Positions 21,107 through 31,554 of a stretch of 42,917 nt of DNA are shown here, piece by piece. The stretch is from Heterobasidion occidentale. Its lineage: Eukaryota > Basidiomycota > Agaricomycetes > Russulales > Bondarzewiaceae. The DNA is taken from the NCBI GenBank assembly GCA_039111635.1, contig JBCAQO010000063.1, forward strand, positions 1-42,917. The letters run 5' to 3'. Numbering within the stretch: position 1 is the stretch's first letter; each line of letters begins with the position of its first letter. Both the position numbers and the translations under genes were made by a program. The notes under the pieces are model-generated. The model was not told the origin of the DNA. It made no database searches and saw nothing but the letters and a program-made list of their open reading frames with translations.

Positions 21107-21610
21107 CAGACGTTCACAGCGAGCGAACAGTCGACGCTCAAGGAGTTCCGTGTACGTGCCCCTGTCCCTTCGATGCTGCCGTGACCACACCATACTCACA
21201 GCCGTAGCAGACACACCTCCCCGAGATATTTGCGAGCATGTACGACAAGCTGGATGCGAAGACAGCGCTCTATGGCGCAAATAAAGATCTGATCGTCATA
21301 TCCAGCGACATACAGCGGTTCCTTCGGTGTGCTCCGCTGGTTTGGCTTCAACAGCTCGTGTTCCCACACACCGGCTGACACGTGCCCCCTTGCGCCGCAG
21401 GCGTACGAGTTCTTCATGAATGATCCGGGCTCCCTGACGTAGATTTTCTGGCTCTTCAAGCCTTTGCTCTCCGCCAACACCCTCGCGAAGACAAAGGTCG
21501 CTGGGAGCGGCGCACATGCGATCGGGGCAGAGCTGTGGCTGCTCATCATCAACGACAAGCTTCCAACGTGATACGGCGACACCGTGGCCGACACCCCATT
21601 CTGATCATGT
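21107..21610 (+). pseudogene. SFH5-like CRAL-TRIO (Sec14 family) pseudogene
   Basis: Remnants of an SFH5-type phosphatidylinositol-transfer protein are spread over the plus strand. They are QTFTASEQSTLKEFRVRAP (21107 on), LPEIFASMYDKLDAKTALYG with SSDIQRFLR (about 21215-21330), and FFMNDPGSLT, a stop, then IFWLFKPLLSANTLAK, VAGSGAHAIGAEL and DKLPT, a stop, then YG (21398-21590). These follow the order of the family: N-terminal helix, middle region, the FFxxxP...FWLFKPLL...GSG core and the final LPxxYGG. At least two in-frame stops (TAG in the core, TGA before YG), a stop after RAPVPSMLP and loss of the lipid-cavity middle part make it non-functional. Live family members exchange phosphatidylinositol at ER-plasma membrane contacts. 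No second copy is seen in the window. Confidence 0.7.
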
Positions 21611-22114
21611 CCCCCCCTTTCCTCCAATTCCTTTGTGCCGCATTTGCACCTCTTAAAGGCGCCTTCAAAGCACTCCATCACCGCGCTCTCCCACTTTTCC
21701 TTCTTGATCTGCGTCCACAAAGTGTCCCTCGTCCAGCATGCGGACTGCAGGCCCACCGCCATGCAAGGCAACGGCATGAACGTGAACGAGACACAGAGCG
21801 CGCGCTCCGCGTCCGGCAGGCGCGTCTGCAGTGCCGTAGCTAGAGGCGAGGGTCAGGGCGCCGCGCCGGGGTGGACCCGGCGATGCGGAGGGCTTGCGTT
21901 GTGCAGTACTTAGTGATTTTCCAGTAGCCGGTAGCGCGTCCTGTGGCAGGGACGGGGCGGAGTCGGGGCGGGCAGGAGGACAAACAAGATGAGTAACGAT
22001 GAGGGTGTTGAGTTTATTGAGGGTGGCCTCGCCGCTGTCTTCGAGATCGGAGACGCCTTGCGCGACGAGCCATGGATGTGTCAGTGGCACAGCATAGTGA
22101 AGAGGCGCGCAGCT
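21585..22114 (-). CDS. Partial gene, unknown, opposite the SFH5 pseudogene
   Basis: Two exons are supported. One runs 22114-21910, preceded by an excellent branch and acceptor (CTAACATATGTCCTGGACAG). The other starts at 21839 after a 70-bp intron (GTACTG...CTCTAG) and is in phase with the first. Readable protein: LTHPWLVAQGVSDLEDSG, LNKLNTLIVTHLVCPP, then FTFMPLPCMAVGLQSACWT, TLWTQIKKEKWESAVME and CKCGTKELEER. After that the frame runs on antisense to the SFH5 remnant to 21196, where it no longer looks like protein, so the 3' end was probably lost. No start codon exon was found upstream. I do not recognise the family; a hydrophobic central segment may be membrane-associated. It is most likely a gene fragment. 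Confidence 0.35.
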
Positions 22115-22738
22115 CTGTCCAGGACATATGTTAGCAAGAATAGAACGTTTGCGTAGAGACTAGAGTGATCCACATTCAACTTTTATTATCTTTTTGCGAA
22201 ACAGTTTATGATACGCAACACTGGTCAGTCTCGTGTGCGCTTGACCGAGATGTAACATGTGTGTGCGGTTTTGTTTTTCGTGTGTGATGTCATTCTCGTG
22301 TGTTCGGGAGTTGTGCAGTCTCGTGGGGAGCTTAGTTTTCGTGGGAACCTCCATTGTCGTGCGGAATGAATAAAACGACACTTTGACCGCCATACACAGC
22401 AAGGCTTCAACCACGCAGCATTATAGACGACAAATGTTCATCGACATCACTAATATGAACACCAAATAACCACGTTCTTTTGTACATCATGATACGAAAC
22501 TTCTCAGTGGGGACTACTCATAAACATACAACACAAGACAAAGCACACGACTGCCAACTGACCACAATACGAAGCGCTCATACGATCAGAGATGGTGGAA
22601 CTTGAAAAATCTGTCTTTTCGATCGAGTGGGATGACCTGTCCTAATCACAATGACTGCTCTCTATCCGCTTCAACATGGATCAAACTGGAGCCTTCGTCG
22701 TCGGATTGTACAAGATCAACTGTCGCCATGCCTTCTGG
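22115..22738. other. No supported gene
   Basis: The sequence is AT-richer than its surroundings. Minus frame 22414-22160 has no domain. From about 22600 the plus strand is antisense to the tail of the gene on the right. Confidence 0.3.
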
Positions 22739-23605
22739 TCAGCTGACGTCCGTTCCAGATTCAGCTGACTTACCCTCCTCTGCTTCCTGTGTTCCGGATG
22801 CTAGATAGGCGAGGCGAGGCGGGATATCATCATCGAACAGAAATTGGTCCCCGCTGATGGAGTACTTGCGTTCGCGCCATGCGAACCACATCCTGACATT
22901 TTCTTCTCCAAACGAATCATACCCTTGGCTGATATGTCGCCACAAAAAGGATCGCCATTTCCTTCGTTTCATGTCTCTGTTGAGCAGCGCCGCCCAATCT
23001 AGGACCAAGTACGATCAGCAAGCCACATTCTCAGATAAAACAAAACACTCAACTCATTTGGGCCACGTCCGGCACAGTGTAAGGAACCTGGCCCACAGCC
23101 TGCTCATCCTCACGGTAGAACATTCGCTGTGCGCGATCGTGACCGTAACCAGAGTACTCCGATACAGGTACCCGTGGATCTTTGGCCATCGCCAGTTACT
23201 TCCCATCTGATCATTGCAACTGGCCGCGTAAATTGCCTTAAGAAACGCACGCCGCAGCCTCCAGATGTACGTGTATTCGCACATGTGTCTCGGCGACATC
23301 TCTAGATCCTTCTCGTGTGTAGGATAGACGATGGGTGAGCCGTCGGGGTGCCGCAGTGACTCGAAGAAAGCCATAGCCTTGTTCATGAGGGTGAGGGGGA
23401 TAGAATAGCACCAAGGCATGACGCAGGGATGTTCTTCCGTCTGGTCATCGTCAAGCTGGTGAACAGTAGATAAGAGAACGCGGCACAGGGGACCATTGCC
23501 GTCGAGAAACACTCTGCAACGAGGCGCGTCGCTCCTGTCTGGCATGCTAGGCAACTCGGGGAATGCCAACCTGTTGTCATGATTGCAAGAGCGTTGTTCA
23601 CTCAT
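22739..23605 (-). CDS. Agaricomycete hypothetical protein, multi-exon
   Basis: Exon A starts at ATG 23605 (MSEQRSCNHDNRLAFPEL) and reads through ALMNKAMAFFESLR-like and YTYIWRLRRAFLKAIYAASC to about 23215. Exon B (about 23170-23056) reads GYGHDRAQRMFYREDEQAV and GQVPYTVPDVAQM. It joins through a GTTGAG...CCTAG intron, phase 1, to exon C (22997-22739), which reads WAALLNRDMKRRKWRSFLWR and ends in an acidic tail. The A/B junction could not be fixed: the donor GTAACT gives the wrong phase with the best acceptor, so an indel or an unusual site is likely. The WRLRRAFL motif resembles WRLRRPFLD in the gene at 14671-17875, suggesting the two are distant relatives. The function is unknown. Confidence 0.5.
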
Positions 23606-24086
23606 CTTCCTTTGATATGGCACTAGAGTGATGTGGTACGTTGCCAAAGGGCATATCAATATGTGGGAGAGGCAGATCGGATTAAATAGACACACGAGGC
23701 GCAATTTCACTCACTGCGAGCAGGACAAACCCCGTCGTGTCAGTCCGACGTACTAGGTCGCCGCAAGTCCATGATCGAATATGATGTGTCAACAACGTGC
23801 AAAGCCTTCCCCTCATCAGAGCATAATTGTCTAACGCAGTCTTCGTTCGAGAGCCTGCAACAAATGTAGTCATCGTAGGTCATGAAGGTGAATAAGGTCG
23901 TGTATAACCGGCCATACACACTCATACGCCTCACCCGGATATTTCCGGGACGTGGGAAATTTCCCTTGGCAAACTTTCGCTGCTTCGGGCATTGCCAGGC
24001 TGGCCATTTCCACAACGCACTCCGTGACGGACCTCCTCTTTCTGCGACTCTCTCGACATCCGTCTCCCCTTCCACGAAGGTATTCA
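23606..24086. other. Divergent promoter region
   Basis: This lies between the minus-strand gene starting at 23605 and the plus-strand SUMO-protease gene starting at 24211. The minus frame 24087-23740 is open but shows no domain. The paired 15-base motif is at its right end. Confidence 0.35.
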
Positions 24087-24144
24087 CTTGCTCATTGCAG
24101 GTGGTATCGGGTGACCGACATCACTCAGTCTTGCTCATTGCAGG
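24087..24144 (+). promoter_or_regulatory. Paired 15-base motif, locus 3
   Basis: CTTGCTCATTGCAGG occurs at 24087-24101 and 24130-24144 on the plus strand, 43 bp start to start, ending 67 bp before the ATG of the SUMO-protease gene. It has the same sequence, a near-identical spacing and the same orientation toward a downstream gene as the loci at 1057 and 7060. Confidence 0.6.
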
Positions 24145-24210
24145 ACTGCTGTGCTCGACGAGTAAACTTCGAATGTCCATCGCTTCAGCCTTTCGACGTC
24201 CAGACAAATC

Positions 24211-26334
24211 ATGCTATTGAATCCTGAAGATGCGGAGCTAGCTCGCTCCATGAAGAAACCACCGCCGAAGGATCTTGTGGCGAGGATGCACGCTGTTATG
24301 GGGTTTGCGTCGGCGAGGTATGTTCACTCTGTCACGCACGATCTCAGCCTTTCTCACACAAGATTATGCTAGTGCGTCTCTGCCACCCAGCACCTTGCGA
24401 GTGCCATCGCCTCTTGCGCACACTAAGCGGGTGTTATCCAAGTCTGCTTTGTGCCCCATTGCGTAAGTCTGATATGCGTGCCTTCCAGACGCCGCCGATA
24501 TAGATCATACCATAGGAAACATGCGGCACGATCCGAACGACCCTTGCAACAGAGTGCAGCATCTTCGCATCCTACATTTGCCGTACGCCGACAGAAGTCT
24601 TTCTATGAATCAAAAAATTCTTCAACTATAGCGGTAGCCTCGAACACAATCTCGCCACGATATATCTCAAAAACGAAGCCTCTTTTGTCTCTTGGCTCAA
24701 AGCCAATCAAAACATCTCGCACACAAGCATCATCTCTTGACACTGGTTTTCCACGATCTGGCACAGGAACCGTGCCGGCGCCCCCACCTCTCTTCAATTC
24801 CTCAAATACTCCAGCATCAGCTCTAGAGGATGCTTCGTTGCCAACGGTCTCAGAGGCATTACCTATTCCTCCATCCTCTCCACTCAGTTCTCTCACGTCT
24901 GAAGATGATGATGTTGAGGTAGAGCTGCCCACGAAAGTACCTTTGCCAAAGCAATCTGACTCATCTGCTCGATCGGACACTCGCGCGATGTATGTATCAA
25001 TGAATACATACAAATTGTCACTTATTCTCGACTTTCTACAGTATTTTGACTTACCCCTTTGTTGGCCATGGCGCGATTGATATCGGACCACAGGATATGG
25101 AGCGACTAAAACCTCGCAGATTCTTAAATGATAATCTCATCAATCTTGGTTTAAAGTAAGTGTTCGATTTTATCCGAAACCCGAGTGCTCGCTCATATGA
25201 ACACAAAGACTGTGGTATGCCAAGTCAAGGGTGAAGGATTCTGTTGCTATGGACCAGGTACACATATATAGCACGTTTTTCTATACGCGATTGTGAGTTA
25301 CGTCTCATGGAGCGCTGTGAAGATCGCTTATTTTTTTTTCGTAGACGAGCTGGCTATGAAGCAGCCAAAAGTCATACAAACAGAGTCGATATCTTCAGCA
25401 AGAAGTTCTTGATCGTCCCTATACATGATGAGTGCGAGCAAGCTTCTTAGTTCCGTGACTACATTGCTGAGACATGACTGATAGGGCGGAACAGCATTGG
25501 TACTTGGCAGTCATAAGCCATCCACAAGGCCTATTCGAGCGCCCGCCAGCTAAATACAATACTGTTTTTGCCGTTGATTCGGCGCACCGACTTGGATGGA
25601 CTATGTTGTCGGATAGCGAAGGCTCGACTACATCAAGTTGGGTCCACGCGTGAGCCATAACGATGATGATCGTTTCACTGTTACTCCTAATTGATCTTTG
25701 CCAGTACGCAAATCTTTATATTCGATTCTCTCAACCGAAAGCGTCGGAATACGGGCCGGCGCTTAGCTGAGTATCTATGTGAGGAGGTCAAGGCCCGAAT
25801 CAATATCACGCCTCTGTTCGAACCGCATGCAAAACAGTTTGAGGTGGGTCACATTTGTTGTGTATGATGTATGCCTCGAATGAATGTCCTCGTCAGGTGC
25901 CCATGCAACCCAATCAGTATGATTGTGGCTTGTACCTTCTCCACTTCAACTATCTTTTCATGAAAAACCCGGATATGTTCATGAGACCGACATCGGTAAG
26001 TCTTCACGATGCTTGCTATCACGAATCCTGATCTATTGCCCTTGGGCCATCATGCAAGACATTGAAGAAGGGGCATGCATCAGGGGCAGAAATAGAATGG
26101 GAGGCGGGCGTCGTTCCCACCATGCGTGAGATGCTGAAGGCAGAACTCCTCAAACTTTCTGATGAATGGCAACAGCTCTCGGGAAGGTGAGTACGTAGCG
26201 TAATGTGCAGACTCAAAGTCATATGCTGTCGAGTCTGTAGAACATGGCCACTACTGTTCTGTCTCGCAGACTTGCTGACCATTGAGTCTTTGGTTCTTCC
26301 CTTAATACGCACTTTTACCATTCCCACAACTTGA
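24211..26334 (+). CDS. ULP2/SENP6-7-like SUMO protease
   Basis: Eleven exons (24211-24317, 24373-24462, 24489-24989, 25042-25155, 25209-25292, 25345-25431, 25485-25649, 25705-25843, 25897-25995, 26059-26186, 26241-26334) keep phase throughout: 1608 nt, 535 residues. The C48 peptidase domain starts at about residue 235: AIDIGPQDMERLKP, FLNDNLINLGLKLW, STFFYTRL, VDIFSKKFLIVPIHDE. The catalytic residues are H332 (HWYLAVI), D390 (FIFDSLN) and C439 (QYDCGLYLLHF), with the oxyanion Q433. A stretch of about 45 residues between the His and Asp motifs is the insertion typical of the ULP2/SENP6-7 branch, which trims poly-SUMO chains in the nucleus. The N-terminal 230 residues are disordered and Ser/Pro-rich with an acidic patch. 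Intron 2 would be only 26 bp (24463-24488), which is unusual. The gene is convergent with the SIM-containing gene at 26482. Confidence 0.85.
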
Positions 26335-26481
26335 TCTTCATGCATATGAGCCGGTTCATATTGAAATGAGTGGCTACGTATCAATCCTATGGTGTTGAGT
26401 CTAATGGCTGTACATTAATTCTATGCTGACTGTAATGGCTGTATATGAATCCTATGGTGTCAACGCTTTGGTACTAATTTT

Positions 26482-27495
26482 CTAGAGTTCTGTAGCTTGC
26501 TCCTCATCGGTATCTCCCCCTTGATTATCTGAATCTGTGGTGAGATCAATTACTTCCAACGGGCATTCGTGGTGAGCGAAGGCCCGACGGGTCGTGATCA
26601 ATCGACAGGAGCACTTCACAAAGAATTTGGAAAAGGCCTCTTCGGAAACACCTGGATAAATGTTCGTGTCCATCTGTCGAAGGAGGTCATACAACGGGTT
26701 TGGTCGATATTGAGTAGAGACACGGCGCCTTTGCACAAGGCGGAGAAGTGGGTTTTCGTTCGAGGTTACATCTGAAATGGTGAGTGAGTTACACCTGAAT
26801 GTCAAACAGGTACTGACACTCACCGATTTGTGCGTGAGTGCGTTTCAGAGGCATTGGAAAGGGGTTCAGGGGGACATATCCTGCTTCGCTAAAGTGTAGC
26901 ACTGGTCGTGGGCGCGCTTCGGTTGCCTCTGCGTGGGAGTCAATTCTAGACCTAGAGATTGATCTCGAGGTGCTCACCACGAGGCGCGTACATATGCACT
27001 GGACAACCAATACGTTGGTAGGCATGCTCGAGGCGAACTTGTGAGATTGGTAAGTCGTGTGTATTCACGCTCATTGGATGGGGACTGACCTATATATCCA
27101 CACACTCCATGTGCGCATCGAGCAATGTATTGACCATGGAAAGGACCCGACGTTGCAAGATACATAGCTGCCTCCGTGAACACCGGTGGTCCGTTTCTCT
27201 CGAGCAAGGGGCACAAACAACACGGCCCGAGAAATCTATTCGTCAGGCGGTGTTTCCTCAGAGACGAAGGCACGACACGGTCCCCCTCCCTTAAGCTTAC
27301 GGGCCTGCATTGTGCGTCAGACATTTCAAATTTTTGAGGTGACAAGACCCACCACTTCCATGGAATCATCTCCCCTGTTTGAATGTCGTACTGAAAAACC
27401 GCGTTGTCAGATCCCCGAACCTTGTCCAGGTATCGGCGATGACGAGAAGGGATGGAGATGACCAGTGATTCGCGAGTTAAAGGTTGGGACGACAT
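26482..27495 (-). CDS. Cys/His-rich protein with a SUMO-interacting-type motif
   Basis: Four exons, 27495-27090, 27037-26978, 26928-26824 and 26771-26482, with introns of 52, 49 and 52 bp, give 861 nt and 286 residues. The middle holds PCCLCPLLERNGPP, then GPFHGQYIARCAHGVCGYI and LEHAYQRIGCPV, a pattern of paired cysteines and a histidine. From memory it recurs in Agaricomycete proteins of unknown function (GPFxGxxVAxCAxGxCGY). Near the C-terminus, VIDLTTDSD is a textbook SUMO-interacting motif: a hydrophobic core followed by acidic and Ser/Thr residues. A second CxC pair (KCSC) precedes it. The start is the first ATG (MSSQPLTRES). The gene converges on the SUMO-protease gene with about 150 bp between stops. 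Confidence 0.75.
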
Positions 27496-27746
27496 GGCTA
27501 GGCAGTGCAGGATGAGATGGCCTTGAGCAGGTCAATGTCCTAAATACCCTTGAGGGTCGCTTCGAATTGGCTTGGATACCCGAAGCCCGACCTTCCTCCT
27601 CCTACCCGAGGTGACTCGCTCTGACTCCCACTGACTTTCTGACTCACCATAGTTTATGACTCGTTCGCTTGCTCGCTCGTTAAAAACTTTGGACGCGATA
27701 CCAGGTCCCACGCCCGTTTTCTCATCGACGCACCGTTCTTACTTCC

Positions 27747-29205
27747 ATGCCTGAGGACCACTCTCTTGGTGATAAACGTCAGCCTAGTGCTCTTCAACTA
27801 GGCCCCAGGAAAAGGCCGTAAGCACTACTTTGCCTCGCCTGCCTGGGCGACCTCTGACCCTCCGCAAGGTGTCTCACAGATCCGCTTGTTCATCACGGTC
27901 GTCATTTTGGACGGACTGTACACGCTCTTTGCAACGTCCAGTCTATAATCACACGTGGTCTTCTTAGAATGGGAGAGCTGGCTGAGGAGCCTGAGTCCTT
28001 GACATATGAGTGAGCCGTTCCTATCTAAGGCCAACTCGCTGAATCAATCATTCTTGTCATGCACTGCGTGTTTCATTGTTTGATAGGCAGAGGCGGGAGT
28101 ACAAGGTTTATGAAGAATTACTTCGGATGGTCCCCCATCTTGAAGAGCGCCTACAGGAAGGCTCTGACGAGGAGATCATGCACATAGGGGAACTAGTAAG
28201 TGTGACCGCATCACCTTGAGTGTGGCTATTTAACGGTAGGGCAGATTCAAAAAGGGGTGTCTAGCGCTAGATCGGACGATACAAAGAGTATGAAAGGCCC
28301 TATCCTCGATTGGATCACTCCTCGAGGCCAATCCCTTATTCCGCCACTCTCCCGTAACATGAAATCAGATCGGGGCTTTCGCCATGAACAGACAGGAGCG
28401 CTGCTTTGCCCTGCAGGATTGGATTGGTCGAATCCTGAGTAAGATCAAATAATCTCATTTTTTCCCGTTCATCTCACTCGAACAGTATCAAACGGAAATT
28501 GCGAGACGGTGAAATGCTTATTCCAGGAGACCAGTGGCCCATTTTTCTATATGCTGGTTATCGGTACGATTCTGATGACCCATGGAAGGGGCTTTTCAAG
28601 AGCCAGCTGCTCGTCTCAGTATGTTTCTATCTGGTACTTTCGACGAACTCGCATGCTGATGTTCATAGGCCTATAAGCACGTGTTTACATCTCCAAGTTC
28701 AGTGGAAAAGGATGCGAGGGCCACAAGGTCTGGGAACGCGCGGATTCACGGTATGAAATGCGTCACACCGGCATCGATCGCTTACATTGCCACGCAGGTA
28801 GCTGTTAAGAGACCCCTTCGCATGTTGCTTCTGATTCCCCTTTCTAGGCTCGATTTTCCCTCTCGTCGTCAGCTGTATTTTCTCGAACAGATACTGTCAC
28901 CGACTCAGAGCGTTTCTTCAATAGTGTATTGGAATTGTTTGAGGATGTGGAGGAAAAGGAGGAAGTTGACGCGCTATTATTATGGTGGAACTGGTACGTA
29001 TCTCAAAGTATCTTCGACCCTTTCTGACATTCTTTGAAGTCAGATTTTTCCCAGTTTTTCTTCAGCTCACCCCGCAGCATCAACCAACAGTGCGCTGGCC
29101 AAGATCAGAGAAAGAAGGGCTCAGAGAAAAGCGGCTGAGGCGAGGAAGGATCCTATCTCAAGGGAGCCTACCGTTGAGGAACGTACTAGACGTCGGGCAG
29201 TATAA
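27747..29205 (+). CDS. DUF6698 family protein
   Basis: Seven exons (27747-27817, 28087-28195, 28245-28438, 28486-28618, 28669-28797, 28848-28993, 29040-29205) stay in phase and give 948 nt, 315 residues. The protein reads YKVYEELLRMVPHLEERL, SARSDDTKSMKGPILDW, RGQSLIPPLSRNMKSDRGF, ALLCPAGLDW, DPWKGLFKSQLLVSAYKHVF, TRSGNARIHGM, ASIAYIATQARFSLSSS and a basic tail. This is the order I remember for DUF6698, an Agaricomycete family of unknown function, often in multicopy and near mobile DNA. The first intron (269 bp) is much longer than the rest and could hide a further exon. No catalytic motif is obvious. Confidence 0.75.
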
Positions 29206-29510
29206 TATGCTTTTCACGGTATCAATGCCTATCATCTGTCGCTTCATCTTGTGTGCAGAAGGGACTATATCTTTCCTTCCAATGATAGTAGCTTCTGCAA
29301 TCATCATAATTAGTTACAATAGTAGATATCCTCGCTAGACGTTGCTATTTCTTAATCATTTGAACAATTAATGTGTCAAGCCTGACCGGACTCCATCATA
29401 TGTCCAGGTCTTGATAATCGCAGTCAATCGTGCGGCTTTCTTACTGCATTTCGCAATCATTTTGCTTCTGATTCATTTTTACTCACATTCAGACTCAGTA
29501 TCGCGCTGAT
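29206..29510. other. 3' flank of the DUF6698 gene
   Basis: No gene is seen. The sequence is AT-rich, leading into the tandem duplication at 29511. Confidence 0.35.
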
Positions 29511-29985
29511 GTTGCGCGATCAAGTCTGGACGAACATTGTCACTCTCGCATGTGTTGGCCGTGAACGTCAGTCTGGCAAGGATTGTCGGCACCGGCAACT
29601 CCATTGTTAATTATAAAGGTAGGCTTTGTTGCTGACAATTCGGCTTTCTTATTGACCTTTGCGAAGCCCTTCTCCCTGATGTAGGTTGATCTTATGTAAA
29701 ACTCTTGCATGTATTGGCTGTTGCGCGATCAAGTCTGGACAAACATCGTCACTCTCGCATGTGTTGGCCGTGAACGTCAGTCTGGCAAGGATTGTCGGCA
29801 CCGGCAACTCCATCGTTAATTATAAAGGTAGGCTCTATTGCTGACAATTCGGCTTTCTTATTGACCTTTACGAAACCCTTCTCCCTGATGTAGGTTGATC
29901 TTATCTAAAATTCTTGCATGTGTTGGCCGAGAACATCAGTCTGACAAAGATAATAGCCTTCGCAAATCCCGCCGTCTATTACAAT
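29511..29985. repeat. 209-bp tandem duplication
   Basis: The stretch beginning GTTGCGCGATCAAGTCTGGA at 29511 is repeated at 29720 with about 5% differences (for example GAACATTG against AAACATCG). A third, shorter and more diverged copy covers about 29917-29985. It contains CACCGGCAACTCCAT and TTAATTATAAAGGTAGG. No open frame is conserved between the units. Confidence 0.95.
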
Positions 29986-30402
29986 GATTGGTACTACTTT
30001 GAATCACATAACATTCTTGTTGGCTGTCTCGAGGGCTGTCCCTCCGATGCATGTGCATCAACCTTGAACCATGGCTATATTTCCTCCATTTCTTGACATT
30101 TGCTGTCAACCTGTTGTTGATGGAGAGTTTCACCAACATCACCGGGCATTACTTGACTAGATACTTGTGCTGTGTACCCAGAAGTATGATTGATATGTCA
30201 CTTCATTATCTTTAATCTTTGCTTACCAGAGGTCATCGGTGTTGCATTCCTGCTCATCTTCACCTTCTAATCCCATATCTGATATTCTTTGTGAAGTTCG
30301 GGAAGCCTGAGGGATGTTGTGGTATCTACCAACCGTGCCGCCTCATGTATGGCTTGCCCGTACGATGTAAAAGTATTGGATATATTATGGTTATTACATA
30401 GC
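29986..30402. other. No supported gene
   Basis: AT-rich intergenic DNA downstream of the truncated RNR2 paralogue. There is only a short plus-strand frame (29914-30096), with no recognisable domain. Confidence 0.4.
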
Positions 30403-31290
30403 TTATATTACTTTATATAAGAATGTCATTTCGCTGCCAATTTCCCGATGCCCTTCGTCCCGGCTAATCAGTTCGTTAGAAAAGGTTAAACCAGGCATGA
30501 GACCTCGTTTCTTCAGCCAAAAGATCGAAGCAAAAGATCCGGAGAAGAAGATCCCTTCTACCGCCGCGAACGCCACCAACCTCGTGGCAAACGTCGACCG
30601 TTGATCAGAGATCCACCTGAGGGCCCACTCGGTCTTCTGCTTGACGCATGGTATAGTCTCGATCGAATTGAAGAGGAAGTCACGCCGCTGAGAGTCAGAG
30701 ATGTAGGTATCGATGAGGAGAGAGTATGTTTCCGAGTGAATGTTTTCCATCATGATCTGAAATCCATAAAAACAGCGGACTTCAGCGGCTTGTACTTCGC
30801 TCGAAAATCGCTCCACCAGATTTTCGTTGACGATTCCGTCGGAAGCGGCAAAAAATGCCAGGACATATGATATGAAATGGCGTTCGTTATCATTCAGGTT
30901 ATCGTTCCAGTCGAAGATATCTTTGGACATATCGATCTCTTCGGACGTCCAAAACGAAGCCTGGGCTTTCTTGTACATCTGCCAAATCTAAGAAGAACAG
31001 TGTTACGAATAAGTAAATGCAGATATATATATTACAAACTTCGTTATATTGTTGGGAATAAGACAAAGCGTCTTCCCGAAGGTACGAGCAATGGATCATC
31101 TGCGCCGAGCAGGAAAGGGGTCAGTATGAAATAGGGAATTACCCTGCTTGACAAACCTTCCTGCAGACCGAATTCGTCTTGAGAACGGTATTCGATTGGC
31201 TGAGAAGATGAGGTATGAATGATGTCCAGTTTCGGTTCCAAAGCCGAGTTTTTGTTCCTCAAAGACAAATCGTCCACGTCCTACGTGTAA
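30403..31290 (-). pseudogene. Truncated, frameshifted RNR2 paralogue
   Basis: The minus strand encodes an R2 (ribonucleotide reductase small subunit) relative that differs from the intact gene at many synonymous sites: [79 protein letters not shown]. The metal ligands Asp, Glu, His and Glu and the radical Tyr are present. After SRDEG the homology stops abruptly and the frame ends at 30403. The last iron-ligand histidine, the C-terminal third and the R1-binding tail are therefore missing. Upstream exons (31290 on, and about 31110-31048) align to RNR2 exons 2-3, with introns in the same places but GTTTGT donors. At about 31050, LFP followed by AACAATATAACGAA is two bases short, breaking the frame. 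It is an older duplicate than the two fragments at 11 and 19.5 kb. Confidence 0.8.
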
Positions 31291-31428
31291 GTATAGGATG
31301 TTAGCGACAAATAGTGAAGATTACAAATGAATGGAATGTGTACTTTAGCAAGCGATGTCACATCAAGTCGATCATTGTCAATCATCTTGTGAACCTTCTC
31401 GAGGGATATTGGGTGGTTTCTTGTGGCG

Positions 31429-31476
31429 CGTTCTATGTGGCTCGTTGTAACTCGTTCTATGTGGCTCGTTGTGACT
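31429..31476. repeat. 24-bp direct duplication in the shared upstream region
   Basis: CGTTCTATGTGGCTCGTTGT with AACT or GACT occurs at 31429 and 31453, back to back. It lies between the divergent RNR2 paralogue and RNR2. The significance is unknown. Confidence 0.8.
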
Positions 31477-31554
31477 CCAGAGGCTTGTGCAATGTGCCCT
31501 TGCTAAATTTACTCATTGTTGCCACATCGACAAATTAGGGAACACTAGTGATGG

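Noticed and set aside
21196..21600. Minus-strand continuation of the 21585-22114 fragment
   Set aside because: This part is exactly antisense to SFH5 coding remnants, so its protein-like look is a mirror effect. Only the part right of about 21600 looks genuine.
21989..22156. Short plus-strand frame (MSNDEGVEFIEGG...)
   Set aside because: It is antisense to a spliced, phase-consistent exon on the minus strand (22114-21910) with a perfect branch and acceptor site.
23740..24087. 115-aa minus-strand frame upstream of the gene at 23605
   Set aside because: No domain. It overlaps the divergent promoter and the paired 15-base motif.
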